A stretch of DNA of 64,000 nucleotides from Liolophura sinensis (taxonomy: Eukaryota; Mollusca; Polyplacophora; Chitonida; Chitonidae). The position numbers and the translations under genes are program-made. Positions 34,860 to 48,132 of this stretch are shown in pieces (positions within the stretch are counted from its first letter, which is position 1; each line of letters begins with the position of its first letter). The stretch lies in contig NC_088295.1 of NCBI RefSeq assembly GCF_032854445.1, forward strand, positions 42,335,385-42,399,384, read 5' to 3'. The notes beneath the pieces were generated by a model that was not told the DNA's origin, made no database searches, and was given only the letters and a program-made list of their open reading frames with translations.

Positions 34860-37800
34860 ACTGTTGGTGTTTTTTCGGTCACTGAATGTCTGCCCTTTCG
34901 AGCAAGAGTATTTATGCAACATTACCGCACGTGCATCACGAGCCATGCCTCAAAAGGACGTTTTGCATGTGGTCGCAATTTCACAATTCCAATTGCTGCG
35001 TTCGTGACAATGCGTTCTGATAGAGGAAACGATGCAGTCATACACTAAGTCCTGCTTAGAATCAAAGCAGGAACCGCGCTTTTACTTTTTTTATGACAAA
35101 AAATACGGTGAAACCTTTCTTTTGCCTGGTAGTTTATAAGGGTTTGCAACAAGACAGAGAGCGTATCAACCCCCAAGTGAACTCAGCCCAGTCCACTCCA
35201 CAATTTTTGAAGGCTTGTTATCATCAACGAGTACTGCGAACTGAGTGGTCGCACATGCATGAGGGTTCCTCAAAGTAGTAGCGTTATAGTATCAAATTCT
35301 GAATGACAACAAGCTTGCAGGGTATTTGGGTAAAAATTGTATTACGTAATAACGGGAACACGTCGTGCCCTGCGCGCACAACTTTGTGCGTTATAATGTT
35401 AAACCGATTGCGTTCCAAAAAGCGTGCAAGACTTCCAGGGACGCACAGGTTTTCACAACACAGTAAAAGCACAATACATGCTCGATTTACAAGAAGAACG
35501 CAACGGGAAAAGTGCAATAACTGGTAACAAAGAAAACACTGGGTGCGGCGTGCTTCAAACTGAACAAACTTACAAACAGGAGTTTGTCATCCAGGTTTCT
35601 CATTTTGGGGGAATAAAGCGTTTCGCTTAGCACAGCGCATAGAGTCAGCTCAAATTTTGAGTTTGTGGCACGTAAACATAACCACTAACATTGCACATAT
35701 TACACATCACATATATACATACTGAGTCTGGATTTTGATGTTACATCCACCAGTAAAGAGTAATGATATTATTTTAAGACATTTTATGCTCTTGGATATA
35801 CTTTGCATGGGCCTACCTGAAGTTAATGTGGGTTGACATTTGACATGGGTACACCGCCTCTCTTTTAAGTTTGACTCAAAAAGTTTTACATAAACAAGAG
35901 AAAGAAATGAAATGTTCTGGTATTATGTTATAAACCAGAAATAACATAAATCAATTTTAGGAAGTGTAATGCTGTTACATAAATATGATTATACTGAAAA
36001 CAATAACCCAGCGCTAATGGAGAATCTTTGTAATTCATTATTAGGTCATATTGCATTCTGGATGTTTAGTTCTCACCCATAAAGTAATTCTGACCCAAAC
36101 TATGTTTTTTATAAACACACTCCTGTCCTTGTGATGATGATTTGTGGGCAATGTGAAAATGGTCCAGCTTGGACCCTGGCCGCCATTGCGTCGTAAAACA
36201 TACACTGTTGACATGACATAATGAATAGTGCATGAAAGATACTACATCACACACAGTTCACCCATCGCGCAATGCAGAAGCTCTTTTTAAACGATTTCTC
36301 TAGCAGACTGATTGGCTCCCCCGTCAGACAATCAAATCTGATTAAAGACTGATGACCCGTATCTGCTTGAGGACCCGCCATTCATCATAACGTGTTCACT
36401 AAGTATCATAACTGTCTACTCAGGTAATTGATGTGGACAAAGTTTACTCAGCTTGGCAGACAAGCCAATACCATTATTGAATAATACTGCAAGGAACAGG
36501 ACTAAGTTTAATGGCCGATTTTGTGTTCAGTTCCTCGCGATTTTTTTCACAAATCTGGTTTTACCTGGTCAAGCGTGCTGCCCCGGTTCTATTTGCTGTT
36601 ATACACGTATTGTTAGTGTTTATAACACGTTCATGATATAAGGGTCGCCTTTTGACTTATAAAATTACTCCTAGATGGATACATCAACTGTTCGTGTCCA
36701 TTCTATGTTTCAGCTAACACTCACAGTTAACACTTCAGCGGCGTATCTTTGCACCTTCGAGAGTTACTTTGTCAGCTAGTTGGTTAGTAATAGTAAGTTA
36801 TGTGACAGAAAAGCTTTTGCCAAAATGTTGCCAACACCATCTACCAAATATATGATTAAGAAATATTGACTCTTCATCTAGTCATTTTTGTTCATTTTAG
36901 ACCGGTAAAAGTGGATGTCATTATTTCTATTATGCCTAATTTAAGCTTTTACATATTTATTAGTCGGGAAACTCAGCAAACGAAGCACAAAACGAACAGC
37001 CCTTTTCCCCTTCCACCGCTACATTTACATGTCAAATATCAACAAATGTGCGAACCTATGTGAATAACTAACTTCCAGCTCAAAGCAGGTAGTGGGGATA
37101 GATGTCTGCAGCAAATCAATGTTGTTCACTTGTTTCCTGAATTTATTATTTACTCCCATCCCCGCTACTTTGAAATGACATCGCCCAAAGCCGAGTGTTG
37201 TGACGGAACGTGTGCCACTGCTTTTAGACCCGTTGACGTTCAACGTTGCATGCATGGTAATATCAATTTTCAGTTGTTAATTTCAAGCTGAAGAAAACAC
37301 TTGAAAGGAAAAATATGTCAACACGTTGATGAACACTATTTTTTATCCCAGTTATTATTGTTCTTTTTTGTAATTTCTTACCCATATTGGTAATCCAAAG
37401 ATCGGCTTTTATATTTAATGTCATATGCATTTCAGAGGGCAAAAATATCTTACGTAAATATTGTGATTCTGTAAAATTATATATGAGCAATGACTGTAAT
37501 ATGAAGTGACATATGCGTCTATTTATCTTAAGTGATGTTTTGAATTGAAATCAAGAACATTTCACACCTTGAGGAAACTTCCGCTGGATTCGAATTGACG
37601 ACACCACAGGACTAATCATCTTTCTGGAAATCCCATACACAACTTGACCATCGATGCCTCGATACGTGATTTACGTTAACTCTGCCCTCTACATACGTCA
37701 AACATCAATGTGCGTTCTGTTCTAATGTTAGAAACTAAGACGATTAAAAAAACATGCAAATCTGAAATATTATTTCATGCACGATATTATTACAGCAGTT

Positions 37801-38954
37801 TTAATATCATGTAGAATCGATAAATATTTTATACAGGAAGGAGAGATCTTCACCGAGAGACCTGGTTAAAAACATCTAGGCCAGTGAGGAATTTATTTGT
37901 TTGACAAAATAGTCACATGAAGTGTAATAAAGGAGAAAATGTAAAAAGAAATTAGTTTCTTATTTGAAAGAAGAATTTAAGGTATATCTCCATCGCTAAC
38001 GTCCCTAAGGTAATGTTAAAATGATAGAATGTTGTCCTCAAAATAAATAAGATAAGAAAGTTTATGAAGATTTAATAAAAATCAAAACGCATAGTGTAGA
38101 AATGGCCTTGTTCGGTTTATTATAGACAGTGGTAGAGATATTACATTGGCATACGTGAAGTGCATTTGCTTTGACAAACGCCAAAGTGACGTAATCATCG
38201 ACAGGTTCATTTGTACGCTTCTCGGGTTTCAGTGACATGCCAGAAGAACATTTCAGTTCAATAAAGTTGAAATATCTAATGAAGTCGACCTTTTCCAAAG
38301 TGTTAAGTTTACAGGTATGTCGATAAAGTAAAGAACTCTAACACAGAATTCAGTATTCTGGATTTGTTATAAATGTAGTGCTTCAAAAGCCGACATCTGT
38401 CAATGCACAGAAGGATTATTCGGGGCCACATAGGTGTTTAAATATATCTTAGTATTACAGGACTTTTAGAAACCAGTCAAAATTGCTAAGACTTCATGAT
38501 TCTAAGGAACAAGACAAAAAAGTTGACAGGGTGTTGTTTATGAAATATTCTTGGCAGATTTTGATCACTACGCGTCAGATGAAAGGATTCAGTTACCAGG
38601 AAAAAAAAACTCCGATCCTTCCTGACGTGTCTGTTAATCTTGCCCTTAATAGCAACGTGTTCAATTATTAAAGTGTCATTGTCTTATCCTGATGTCAGCA
38701 AGTCTTTTGAAGAGATACAAATCTGATGAAAGGTCAAACAAGGACATCCTTCCACCTGGGACACCAGGTTTTTGGATTAGGTTAACTCGTGTTTCTTTTC
38801 CGAAAGATTGTGTTCTCATGAGGAGAACTGTAGTACATCTGTATTATCTCTTGTAACCTGTCTCAAATCAAAAATCTGAAACGCAATCTCTCGTTGGCAG
38901 AGTGCTTCAATACATAGCATGCATTAAGTTAAGTCATTACAATTTAGTGATTAA
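34860..38954. other. Unassigned sequence, about 4.1 kb
   Basis: The first part (to about 35050) may be the 5' portion of the Tc1 element. Beyond that, no recognisable gene or repeat. Short frames near 35303-35630 and 37025-37490 have no motif. Confidence 0.4.
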
Positions 38955-39070
38955 TTCGTATTGTTATACTCGAGAGCTATTCACTTAGACGATGCCGGTC
39001 ACTCATACGTGTGAAGGAAACATACAGTGCCCTTAGTGAACAACAGATCTTTGGTAAGTTATGTGTAAAT
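38955..39070 (-). repeat. SINE-1b, diverged copy
   Basis: TATACTCGAGAGCTATTCACTTAGAC, GATGCCGGTCACTCATAC, GTGAAGGAAAC, CAGTGCCCTTAG and CTTTGGTAAGTTATGTG parallel the SINE-1b copies at 24612 and 42287 in order and spacing. It is heavily mutated. Confidence 0.5.
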
Positions 39071-42000
39071 ATCCACGATTTTGGTGTAAACTTTAAAATC
39101 TTTACGGAAAGCGTTTTTCTGTAAGTTGGTCGTAAACCAAAGGCCGTGATCCATCAGCCTCATGTCTTCTATACACCGCAGTCCTAGCCCTGGAACCCAA
39201 ATAACGTTGAGAGGAGGCTTGCAACGGCTATCACTAAAACAACCCCATCCGGTGATCATGGGCCTATGCGCGGTTTTATATCCAAAAGTACTTGCTTTCC
39301 TTGTGAACTGCCCATGATATCTTGATCGTCATTGGTTCAAAGTGTCGGTCGGATGTTTATATTATTCTTGGCCTTGGTGTATGGTTGGACATCCGGCTCA
39401 CGTCGATGGATCACGTCCAACAGAAATCCGGCCATTTTGTCACTTGGTTACCGCCGGATGCCGGAAACATGTCTGACGTCAGCCAGGTATAAGGCTCCAG
39501 TTTGAAGTAAATTATTTACCTGATTTCAAATAACAAACAGATAACCTTAGCATTATTGTTATTCTAACATAGTTATACGTGTACTAAATCACAGGGATTA
39601 TTCCAGTAAAAAACGTGACTGAAATGCTCATGGAAAATCCAGATATTTTGCAGTCGATCTGATAGATCCAGTTTCTCTAGAGCGATTAGGAAGAAATACA
39701 TTGCAAGCAAACTGCCTTTGCAAATCGATTTCCAAAGGGAATTCCTATGATCTGTCTGAGATCATTTGAGACACTAATGGATCCGAAATTTAAATCCCAA
39801 TTCCCATACAAATGTATAATTGATCTGAAAAAAGGAGAACAGTCCAGTCATAAATCAGCCTGAAACTTTAAGACGTCAACATAAAATATAATAATTAATT
39901 ATTCTGTGTTTTTATGGCGGTTTTTTATGACATCCTTGGCATATTTATTGGTGAGTTGCGATCTCTGCGTGCCCATTTGTTCTAGTGTCTTTCGACAAGG
40001 GCCCTTGAGACGTCACCAGGATATCGTCATTGATGATGGGCAATGACAGAAGGTTAGCTATCTCAGCTATAACTTACTCAGAGGATTTGTCAACATCTTT
40101 TCTTCAAACAAAAAGACAGTTACTTTCAGATGAGATTTAGAATCCTGGCTCCAAGATAGTCTTAAGCCATAGAATAGCTATTAGACACAAAGTCTGTCAT
40201 TTTTTGTTATCACTATATTTTTTTGCATGGGGAAAACTGTCGATGGTGTATTTTTAAAGGACAAGCACAGTTCTGCTTGATCTGCTTTGAAGGCCTTTTT
40301 GCAACACACATGTAGAGCTATCACATCCATGTGGATAAAAAATTATTAAAACGCCACTATTCCTTTTCCATTTATATCGAAATTTGAGAGGTTTATCCTC
40401 AGGTTTCTGAATTACATCTCCCCTACCTGAAAATCACGAACATAAGTGAATGAATTTGGTAACCATATCAATACTGAAGTCAAATGAAATACAGACATTT
40501 TTCATCTTTACTTTATAGCTTCCTTCCAGCATTACTGAATTAGGTAACTTTGAGGCCATCTTTTCTGGTTTCATATTCCTTTATGCTGGCGACGTTCTAC
40601 CGTTTGTTGCGTTCTATTCCCTGCAAGACTGGATGCCCATCAATGATCAAACCTTTTTCGCAGAGTGTAAAAATTCAGATTTTGACACAAGATGTTGTAT
40701 AAAGAAATGTAGTTTAAAATTTAGTGCATATCGGTATGGTCTTTCATTGCTCTACAAATCGTCATTAACTCACTCGAGAAGATATCTGATGATCACGGGT
40801 TAGCAAATCACGTTATTATGCTTGCTTCCATGCTAATTTACATCCTGCACGCAGAAAAGAATATTAATAAATAAATGACGAATTTATTGATGTGGCATAA
40901 GATATGTGCTAGAAGCCTTACTGAAATATGAACATATCTGGTAACATTTCCTGGAAATCTAAATACAGCGAACTTGCCCGATAATGTATTTATGGTTCAT
41001 CTGTGGAGAAGAATATAAACGGACGACTTTTTATCTATGCACAAGGAATCATGAGATATATTATGACTAAGCTATATATTCGAAAATAAAATATTTATGT
41101 AATATAAACTTTTGCTTTTTTTCATTAAACACAAACATGTGTTAAAAATGTGAAGTATACACTTGTTTTTTACGCAAACTAATAAAACTCAAAATTGTTT
41201 TGAACAAATATGACGTAATTTATGCAATACAACAAAAACATTTGCAACACATATTGGGTATAACATGTGACAGCTTGATTCAACAGAAGATAGAGTTCTT
41301 CAAATATGACACAAGACGTGTTGGAAAAATACGACTTTGTATTCATACAACACAACTGTTTTTTGTGTCGAACGCGTGCTTCGACAAACTATGCTTCACT
41401 TACAAACGAACGTAATTTATATGCTTTATTAAGTGTCAGGTTGTTTATGGGTTTCTTGCTATCTGATACACCATATGGAGCATACAATATCTGTGGGAGG
41501 TGTAAACATATCTGTTTGTTGAAAGTATGTGGATATGTTTATGTTTATCGACATACCATTTAACCACCACGGGTAAATTAAAACAGAAAAACATGGTATG
41601 TGTCGCGGACAATGTGTTCTGAGACACAGAAAGCCAAATCTACAAGAACCTGTTGAAAGTCCCAGGAAGCGTTTCAAACCATACTCGAAAGTCCCAGGAA
41701 GCGTTTCAAACCGTATTAAAAGATCGTGCCACAGAAACTCAAAAGATGTTCAGTTAGAACTCCAAAGAGAGTAGGTCGAAACCGTAGGTTTCTTCGGTGA
41801 TAGGTATTAAAATGCACGCGCTTTAATAAAAGTAATACGGTACCTTAAATTTACTGAGTTCAGACAAATATTTACCGATACTCAGTTAATACTTGGGAGA
41901 AGTCTCAAAGCGACGTATAATCCCTCCCACATAATTCAGAGTGTAATAAACGTGTAGGCGTACACGTACACAGGAAACCCTTACTCTTAAGGTTGTATAT

Positions 42001-42286
42001 GTATTTCCGAACAAGTAAGCGACGTATACAAGCTAAATGTCATCAAGTGAGATCGCAAGAGTAACTGAGTACATCTTTGGTATTGACCTATAAAAATCTG
42101 GAAGAAGGTATAACAGCATATATGCTGCGATATCGTTGGCACAAAAGCCTAAATGCATTTATCCGCAAGAGATATACTCACGAGATCTAAAAAAAACTAT
42201 TAATGGCCCTGCATGCCACATATAAACAGTGGGAAAATCTGCACGAGAATTCAGTGTGACATACATAAACTTTGTTATTAACCTTA
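39071..42286. other. Unassigned sequence, about 3.2 kb
   Basis: Apart from a 32-bp tandem duplication at 41655, nothing is recognisable. Confidence 0.4.
41655..41718 (+). repeat. 32-bp tandem duplication
   Basis: GAAAGTCCCAGGAAGCGTTT begins at 41655 and again at 41687. The two 32-base units differ by only a few bases at their ends. A recent local duplication with no coding context. Confidence 0.93.
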
Positions 42287-42415
42287 CTTGATTGTTGTTT
42301 AACGCCATACTCATGAGTAATTCACTTAAACCATGGCGGTCAGTTTTATATGTGGTAGAAACCTGGGGTAAGTCTCCAACCTCTGGCAATTTGCTGAACA
42401 ACGTGTGACGTACAT
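42287..42415 (-). repeat. SINE-1b copy
   Basis: TTGATTGTTGTTTAACGCCA, TACTCATGAGTAATTCACTT, CCATGGCGGTCAGTTTTATA, GTAGAAACCTGGGGTAAGTC and GGCAATTTGCTGA follow the SINE-1 body plan with SINE-1b wording. Tail and head are not clear. Confidence 0.65.
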
Positions 42416-43729
42416 ATATGTGCAGACCATGCTTGTGGAAAATAAGTGGTCTTTAAAACGTGGATATAGAGCAACACTGGTTACATAAAGTTTGAAAAAG
42501 ACATTAAAACCCGTTAATGAATGATTTGTAAATCAAAAACTATGAAAGGTAGCAATTTGTAATTTACACAGAATTGTAGCCCATTGTAAGCCGTCGTACA
42601 TTAACGTCTGATAGTTCTCTCGCTAGAAGCGTTTAAATCACACTATACCCTATTCATAGAAAGTTAATCCCATTCATTTAACCTAGAACTCCGGTAAATG
42701 AAAAATTCCATGCTCGTGAACTGCCTGTCTATGATTTCCAAAAGCGGGTTGCCCATCTTGGGATCCCAGCATAGCTGTGTTGCTGAGCGACTATTGCAAA
42801 CACGTCAAAACAAAATTTAAATTATAACAAAAACATAATGTCAGGTATGTCCAGATATTGAATTATATTTGAACATGCTAAAGACTCTAAAAAAGACGTA
42901 AAATTGATAAAGAGGTACATTTGAAATTAAACAAAATTCTTCACCCTCTCAAGTAAGATGCCATTCGGTATTGCCGCAGAAAGTATTAGATCAAACAGCT
43001 CTAAAGAGGACCATTTTCTCGAGGCCGACGTGGCTTTAATTTCCACTGAGCCAAAAATCTTTTCGATTTGTTCATTACTGCTTTGATTTCTTTTTTCAGG
43101 ACTGTCTTACGACAGTCCCTTTTCAACTGGTTTGTCCTACTTTCACACTTGTTTTCACCGTCTACCTTACGGTCAATGAGGAAACCTTTATCGACAAACT
43201 ACAACATTGATTCCTGTAATTTCTGTTTAAATTCAAAGAACACAGATTCCGCCATTTCTTTTTTTTTCTCAAATAAAGAACCATCCTAAGAATGGATTTA
43301 TGAAATGAAGGATCCCACAGCCTCACTTGCCAGACATAAAAAAAAAACATCCATAAAGGTTCATTTCTGCTATCGTCTTACTACAAAATCGTCTTATTTT
43401 GGAAAGTTTTTGCATAGAACATCCCACTCATGGCCATTTCAAAACAGTATGTATCCGAACAATTATTATGTTCAATATAGCAATGAAAGATGACGAAAAG
43501 ATATCGTATATTCGTCACACCCACCCTTTTGGGTGTTTAAGCACCACGACTAAACCTTCTGATTGATTCGCAAACATTTTGAAGACAAAAGGATGTATAA
43601 ATCTCTGCTCATTTTTCCAAAACCGATAATGTTTCTGCACTCTGGTATCCACGCTTGTCTAGTATTAATGGGACATGTACTCGAATGCGACTTACCGTTT
43701 TTAGCATTGGGAGCGACTACTGGATTTGA
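42416..43729. other. Unassigned sequence left of the M1 module
   Basis: No recognisable feature. Similarity to M2 begins near 43730. Confidence 0.4.
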
Positions 43730-44811
43730 TTCAAGTGAGGTTAACACGTCGCCTGAAATTGCTGAATGAGCATAATTTGCATACAATAGCTGTTGTTACT
43801 ATTTAATAGCCTTTTTAATTCTTCATAGGTCGAAAATCTGGTGAATGTCTTGTTTTTATACTTTAGGTATTTATCTAAGCATTCCTTCCATATTTTTGCG
43901 TTCTGACAAGTCACTGGAAACCAAATCTGGCTTTGAACTACCATATCACCCTTGGATAGTATTCGGGTTATTTTTCCTTGGTAGCCACAGCTTTTCTTTA
44001 ATGAAATGACAATGTCCTCTAGGAAATTTCAGACTTGAACGCTTTAGCAAAAAATCACTAGATATTTGACGGATTGATTTAATTTAAGGTTTTGACAGGA
44101 AAATTACCGGAGGAAGATTCTACACAAACTCATTGATCATAATTTAATTGTCAAGAAAAAGCGCCCTAGGCCTCATGTAGCGGAAGATATGTCAGTCTAA
44201 TACGATGGAAGAAGCACCAGTGTTCCAGTGAGGCGATTGTCCTCTAACCCTGAAATTTCACCTGAGGTATCCCTGTAGAGGGTTTGAAGGCCAGCCCTCA
44301 GACGGTTTTGTGGTATGAGGAGGTTTCAAAGTGGGGTCTTCAGTGAATGAGTGATCTTACCGGATCACTGAGACAAACAGATGAATGACAGTTTAACAGA
44401 GAGCTCTGATAACTGGGATATATTGGAAAAGGTTAAATGAAAATGCATTTTGTCTCGATTACATCTGTGAAAGTGACCTGGGGGTATCTAGGAATCAACT
44501 CGCGTCGCAGTTGTATGTGCGATTGTGTTTTACTTTGAGAACTTCATTCTACGTTGAATTCTCGTAAGGCCTTTTTTAAAACAAAAATCATATCATGCAT
44601 CTTTAAAAAAGCATATGTTGTTTTTTTTCTGCCAATAAAAATGTATTTTAATCCAGCGTTCGGCTGAAGCAAGATGTCAGAATCTTTGTCAGTTTTTTGG
44701 AGGGTTGTTTTGTTTTCCACCAGGTTCTGTCCTGTTTATCTAAAAACAGATAAATGTATCTATAAGAATACAACAATGTTCGTAAAACCTTTGCGTTGTA
44801 TTGATTTATTA

Positions 44812-45010
44812 GTGGAAAGCAGCCGACTGGCGATGTTTACAAGAAGAAAGCTTTGTGAACAGGAGTACAATGGTTTAGTAGGCAATATCACGAACATTAA
44901 GAAAAGTCTGACACAGAAAATGTCCGAAATAATTGTCACTCGCACGTAACAATATCCCAGACTATACATTCTATTTGAACACTTAAGGACGAACTGACAT
45001 CCATATTTTG
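44812..45010 (+). repeat. Local duplication R6, copy 1
   Basis: AAAGCTTTGTGAACAGGAGTACA, ACGAACATTAAGAAAAGTC, AAAATGTCCGAAATAATT and CGCACGTAACAATATCCCAG recur with changes at 45392-45600, about 580 bases away in the same orientation. The material is absent from the matching point of M2, so it is specific to M1 as far as this window shows. Confidence 0.75.
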
Positions 45011-45224
45011 TCTTTATTTGTTTTCAATATCTAGTGAAACAGATCAACGCTTCATTGACGTCAAGGGTAACAAGCGTTCTTCGGTTCCACTATTGACAGG
45101 AGTTACCCTTTCATGGGGTCTCGTTGTTTATTGAGTTGCTTGAGTTTCTCATTTTCGCTTAGGAACACCCTTTGGGTCTTCAACGATTATGCAAGACTGT
45201 AGACTACTTCTCCTTGCATGAATC

Positions 45225-45385
45225 AATCCTAATTTCTTACACCATTCTTTCTTACTTCTTCGGTGGTTTGTGATGTTTTGGAAGTTGGTGTTGCGATTAT
45301 TGACCCAGAACGTCCATTTTGGTTGACGGCTGGTAAACGAATGTTTGTTTTGATGCCTAGATTTGATGTTATATCGATTTGTTGT
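45225..45385 (-). repeat. Dispersed repeat R4, minus copy in M1
   Basis: The reverse complement gives AATCTAGGCATCAAAACAAACATTCG, CCAGCCGTCAACCAAAATGGACGTTCTGG and CAAACCACCGAAGAAGTAAG. Translated in the R4 frame it is LGIKTNIRLPAVNQNGRSGS, close to copy 2. It lies between the two R6 copies and in the opposite orientation to the R4 copies of M2 and M3. Confidence 0.78.
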
Positions 45386-45391
45386 CTCGAA

Positions 45392-45600
45392 AACAATTGA
45401 TCGGCAATGTCTACTAGAAAATGCTTTGTGCTGGGGAGTACAGAGCAGTGATTCACCAGGCCATAATAAGAACATTAGGGAAAAAGGAAATGTCCGAAAT
45501 AATTTCAGCCGCACGTAACACTATCCCAGGCTCGGTCATCCCAGCTAATGTTCTTTTTGAACGCTTGAGGGCATACGAACTGACAGCCATTTTGTTTGTG
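45392..45600 (+). repeat. Local duplication R6, copy 2
   Basis: ATGTCTACTAGAAAATGCTTTG, AAGAACATTAGGGAAAAAGG, AAATGTCCGAAATAATTTCAG and CGCACGTAACACTATCCCAG parallel copy 1. With R4 between the two copies, the arrangement (direct repeats around an inverted R4) may mark an inserted element. Confidence 0.75.
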
Positions 45601-47094
45601 TCTGAGTCACGAGATAAGCTTTGCACCGTGTCCTATTTAAGTTACTGGAGAGCATGAAGCGCGATGCTATACCATCAGATGGGATGAAGCACGGGATGCT
45701 GATTCAAAGGGACAAGAATGACCAACATTAACATCAAATGAAGGTTTGATCTCTTGTAATGTGATAAGACTTGTATTCCAATGAACCCTCATTCATTTGG
45801 TCAACGTTGATTTTATGAAAACCTTACACGCTGTGTTTTAATGGGTAATTGACTCTAAAACGACTTTCGTCTTATCCACACAACGTGTGTAATGACACGG
45901 ACTTTGGTTTCCCTTCGTTAGTTTTTACGGCATTGTTCCTCATTTATAGTCTTCGCTGGGAATTCATTGCATGCCGGTCTGTAATCACACCATTGGAGAA
46001 TCAAAACTCGGGCTTCAGAAAGGTATAAAGGCCTTCCCTTTGAGCAGATTAAACCAAACTGACCGTTGGATATGTCAACATGAATGAGATACGAATCCCA
46101 CGTATAGAAGAAAGCATGTTTTGTTAGCTTTACTGACAATACGCACTGTATTATGATTCACTCAGCAAAGATCATGAAACGGGTTATTGAAAAACTGTAC
46201 GAATTAATACGGACGATTCCAGATCTGAAATAACACAGTACTCTCTACCACTTCTATCCTCATGACGCCTGCATGTTTTTTTGATGGCGATTGTTGAGTG
46301 TTTTCAAACATGAACGTCGAAATGGTATGGCAAATAAATAACCAGCTAAACAGCAATTTAAACATCATGGGTCATGATTTTGAGAGCTATGTATTTTTCG
46401 TAAATCGTTCAGATGTACTCAGCTTGCAAGCAATGTCCGTACAGGAGCATCTTTAGTGTAACTAGACCATGCTGAAGGGTTTCGACATGGACTGACAGTT
46501 TTGGTTCAAGGTACAAAAAGGGAAATATTTTAAAGAAGGGAACTATTAGTTAAGAGAAAAGACATCAAAAAATATAACTAAAGTTTCTTTAGAGGAGGGG
46601 TCTATACAGACCTAAACGGGTGTGGGAATTTTTTATTAGGTGTGTGGTTACTCTGTAAATCACCTTTTAATGTGGAATTCTTACGAGGCCATCGGATACG
46701 CCATTTTAGAGAAACTGGAAACATGACTTCGCGTCATCCGTACCCTCTGCTCTTCAGTATTAGAGGCGAGACACTCCTTTGTCATGCGAAATACGGTCCT
46801 CTTGAAAATGGCTTTAAAGTATATCAGATTTAACATTACTTCTACATGGCAAAATGGTGAACTAGGATTGGGTGACGTCACAGCGGAACAGGTGACTTTT
46901 GGATGGTAGAAATATCTCGACCTTGATTGGTTAAAAACTGAGAGCAAGGCGGCCTGTTCGATTTTCCCCACCTGGGAGTTTTTCCTTACTTGCGATATTT
47001 TGGTTATCCTACATCACAAAAACAAAAAGTGACGTTTTTGGGACCTTTCTGGAAAAGTCACTCTTCATCGATACATACATACATTTGGTTTATG

Positions 47095-47290
47095 CAGGTC
47101 TGCATTTTAAAAGGCTACACCACGCAGAGTGAAACCAGAGCAGCGACCAGTCATAGTTAGCAAGGTAACAAGAAACCGGTGAAATACGCCGCGTGATATT
47201 TTACCTCAGTTTGGGTTTTATTCTAAGTGCTCATGTAAATTCTTAAGTAGTAAAAACTCAAATGTACCCTAGTACCTTTAGCCATTCTTC
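47095..47290 (+). repeat. Dispersed repeat R3 in M1
   Basis: ACGCAGAGTGAAACCAGAGCAGCGACCAGTCATAGTTAGC, ACCGGTGAAATACGCCGCG and TTTTACCTCAGTTTGGGTTTTATTCTAAGTGCTCATGTAAAT follow the R3 order. The same position in M2 (52715) and M3 (59985) also holds R3, so it was present before the modules duplicated. Confidence 0.78.
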
Positions 47291-47848
47291 TAAACATTCT
47301 TCTTGCAGTTTCATTTTCTGGGCCATCAGTTAATCATTCTCAAATACAAGCCGACTATTCATATCTTCGACAAGGCTCTATTTATCATGAAAATGTGCCG
47401 ATTAAATTACAAAATCTGTCTTGTTGTAAGGCATCTGGCAACTATTGACCCTCTTTACCTGATATAACTTTATATAACTTTATGCGATTAAAGACTCTAG
47501 GGCGGATGACGTGTACGTACTCTGTAGTTTAACGTTTGGTCATTGGTATTAAAATTAACACTATTAGTGTTCCATGCTTTCATATCGAATCCTTATCGGC
47601 ACGCTTTAGGTTATCTGGCATATACTTTCCAAGGTTTAACTTTTCTGCTAATATCCCATCTTCGTGACTGAAATATTACTCTCAAAAAATGAACAAACAT
47701 ATACAAACATGTGCTTGCGCAGTTCGCCTTGTGTTTAATACTCATTTTCGTATTCCTTAAAAGTGTACGTACATAAAGATGATGTATGCAAGGTACAGAT
47801 TAATGTTTAATGGCAAATAACTCTTGTGTACGTTTCGTACACAATTGC

Positions 47849-48132
47849 TTTTATTTATTTATTTATTTATTTATTTATTTGATTGGTGTTTTACGCCGTA
47901 CTCAAGAATATTTCACTTATACGACGGCGGCCAGCATTATGGTGGGTGGAAACCGGGCAGAGCCAGGGGGAAACCCATGACCATACGCAGGTTGATAGCA
48001 GACCATCCCACGTACGGCCGGAGAGGAAGCCAGCAGGAGCTGGACTTGAACTCACAGCGACCGCATTGGTGAGAGACTCCTGGGTCATTACGCTGCGCTA
48101 GCGCTTTAACCGACTGAGCCACGGAGGCCCCC
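47849..48132 (-). repeat. SINE-1, best full-length copy
   Basis: On the minus strand: GGCCTCCGTGGCTCAGTCGG with A box TGGCTCAGTCGGTTAAAG, B box GAGTTCAAGTCC (48042-48053), body TACGTGGGATGGTCTGC ... CACCATAATGCTGGCCGCCG ... GTATAAGTGAAATATTCTTG, then GTAAAACACCAATCAAATAA and a (AAAT)n tail. An imperfect target duplication, ATTGCWTTTA, flanks it (47845-47854 and 48134-48143). This tRNA-derived pol III SINE would depend on LINE enzymes for movement. It is M1-specific: the matching part of M2 shows no SINE at the same point. Confidence 0.93.

Noticed and set aside
34131-35048. Plus-strand frames of 79 and 135 codons
   Set aside because: They are antisense to the Tc1 transposase and its 5' flank.
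33700-35100. Terminal inverted repeats for the Tc1 element
   Set aside because: Sequences flanking the transposase on both sides were compared by eye and no convincing inverted match was found, so element borders are not given.
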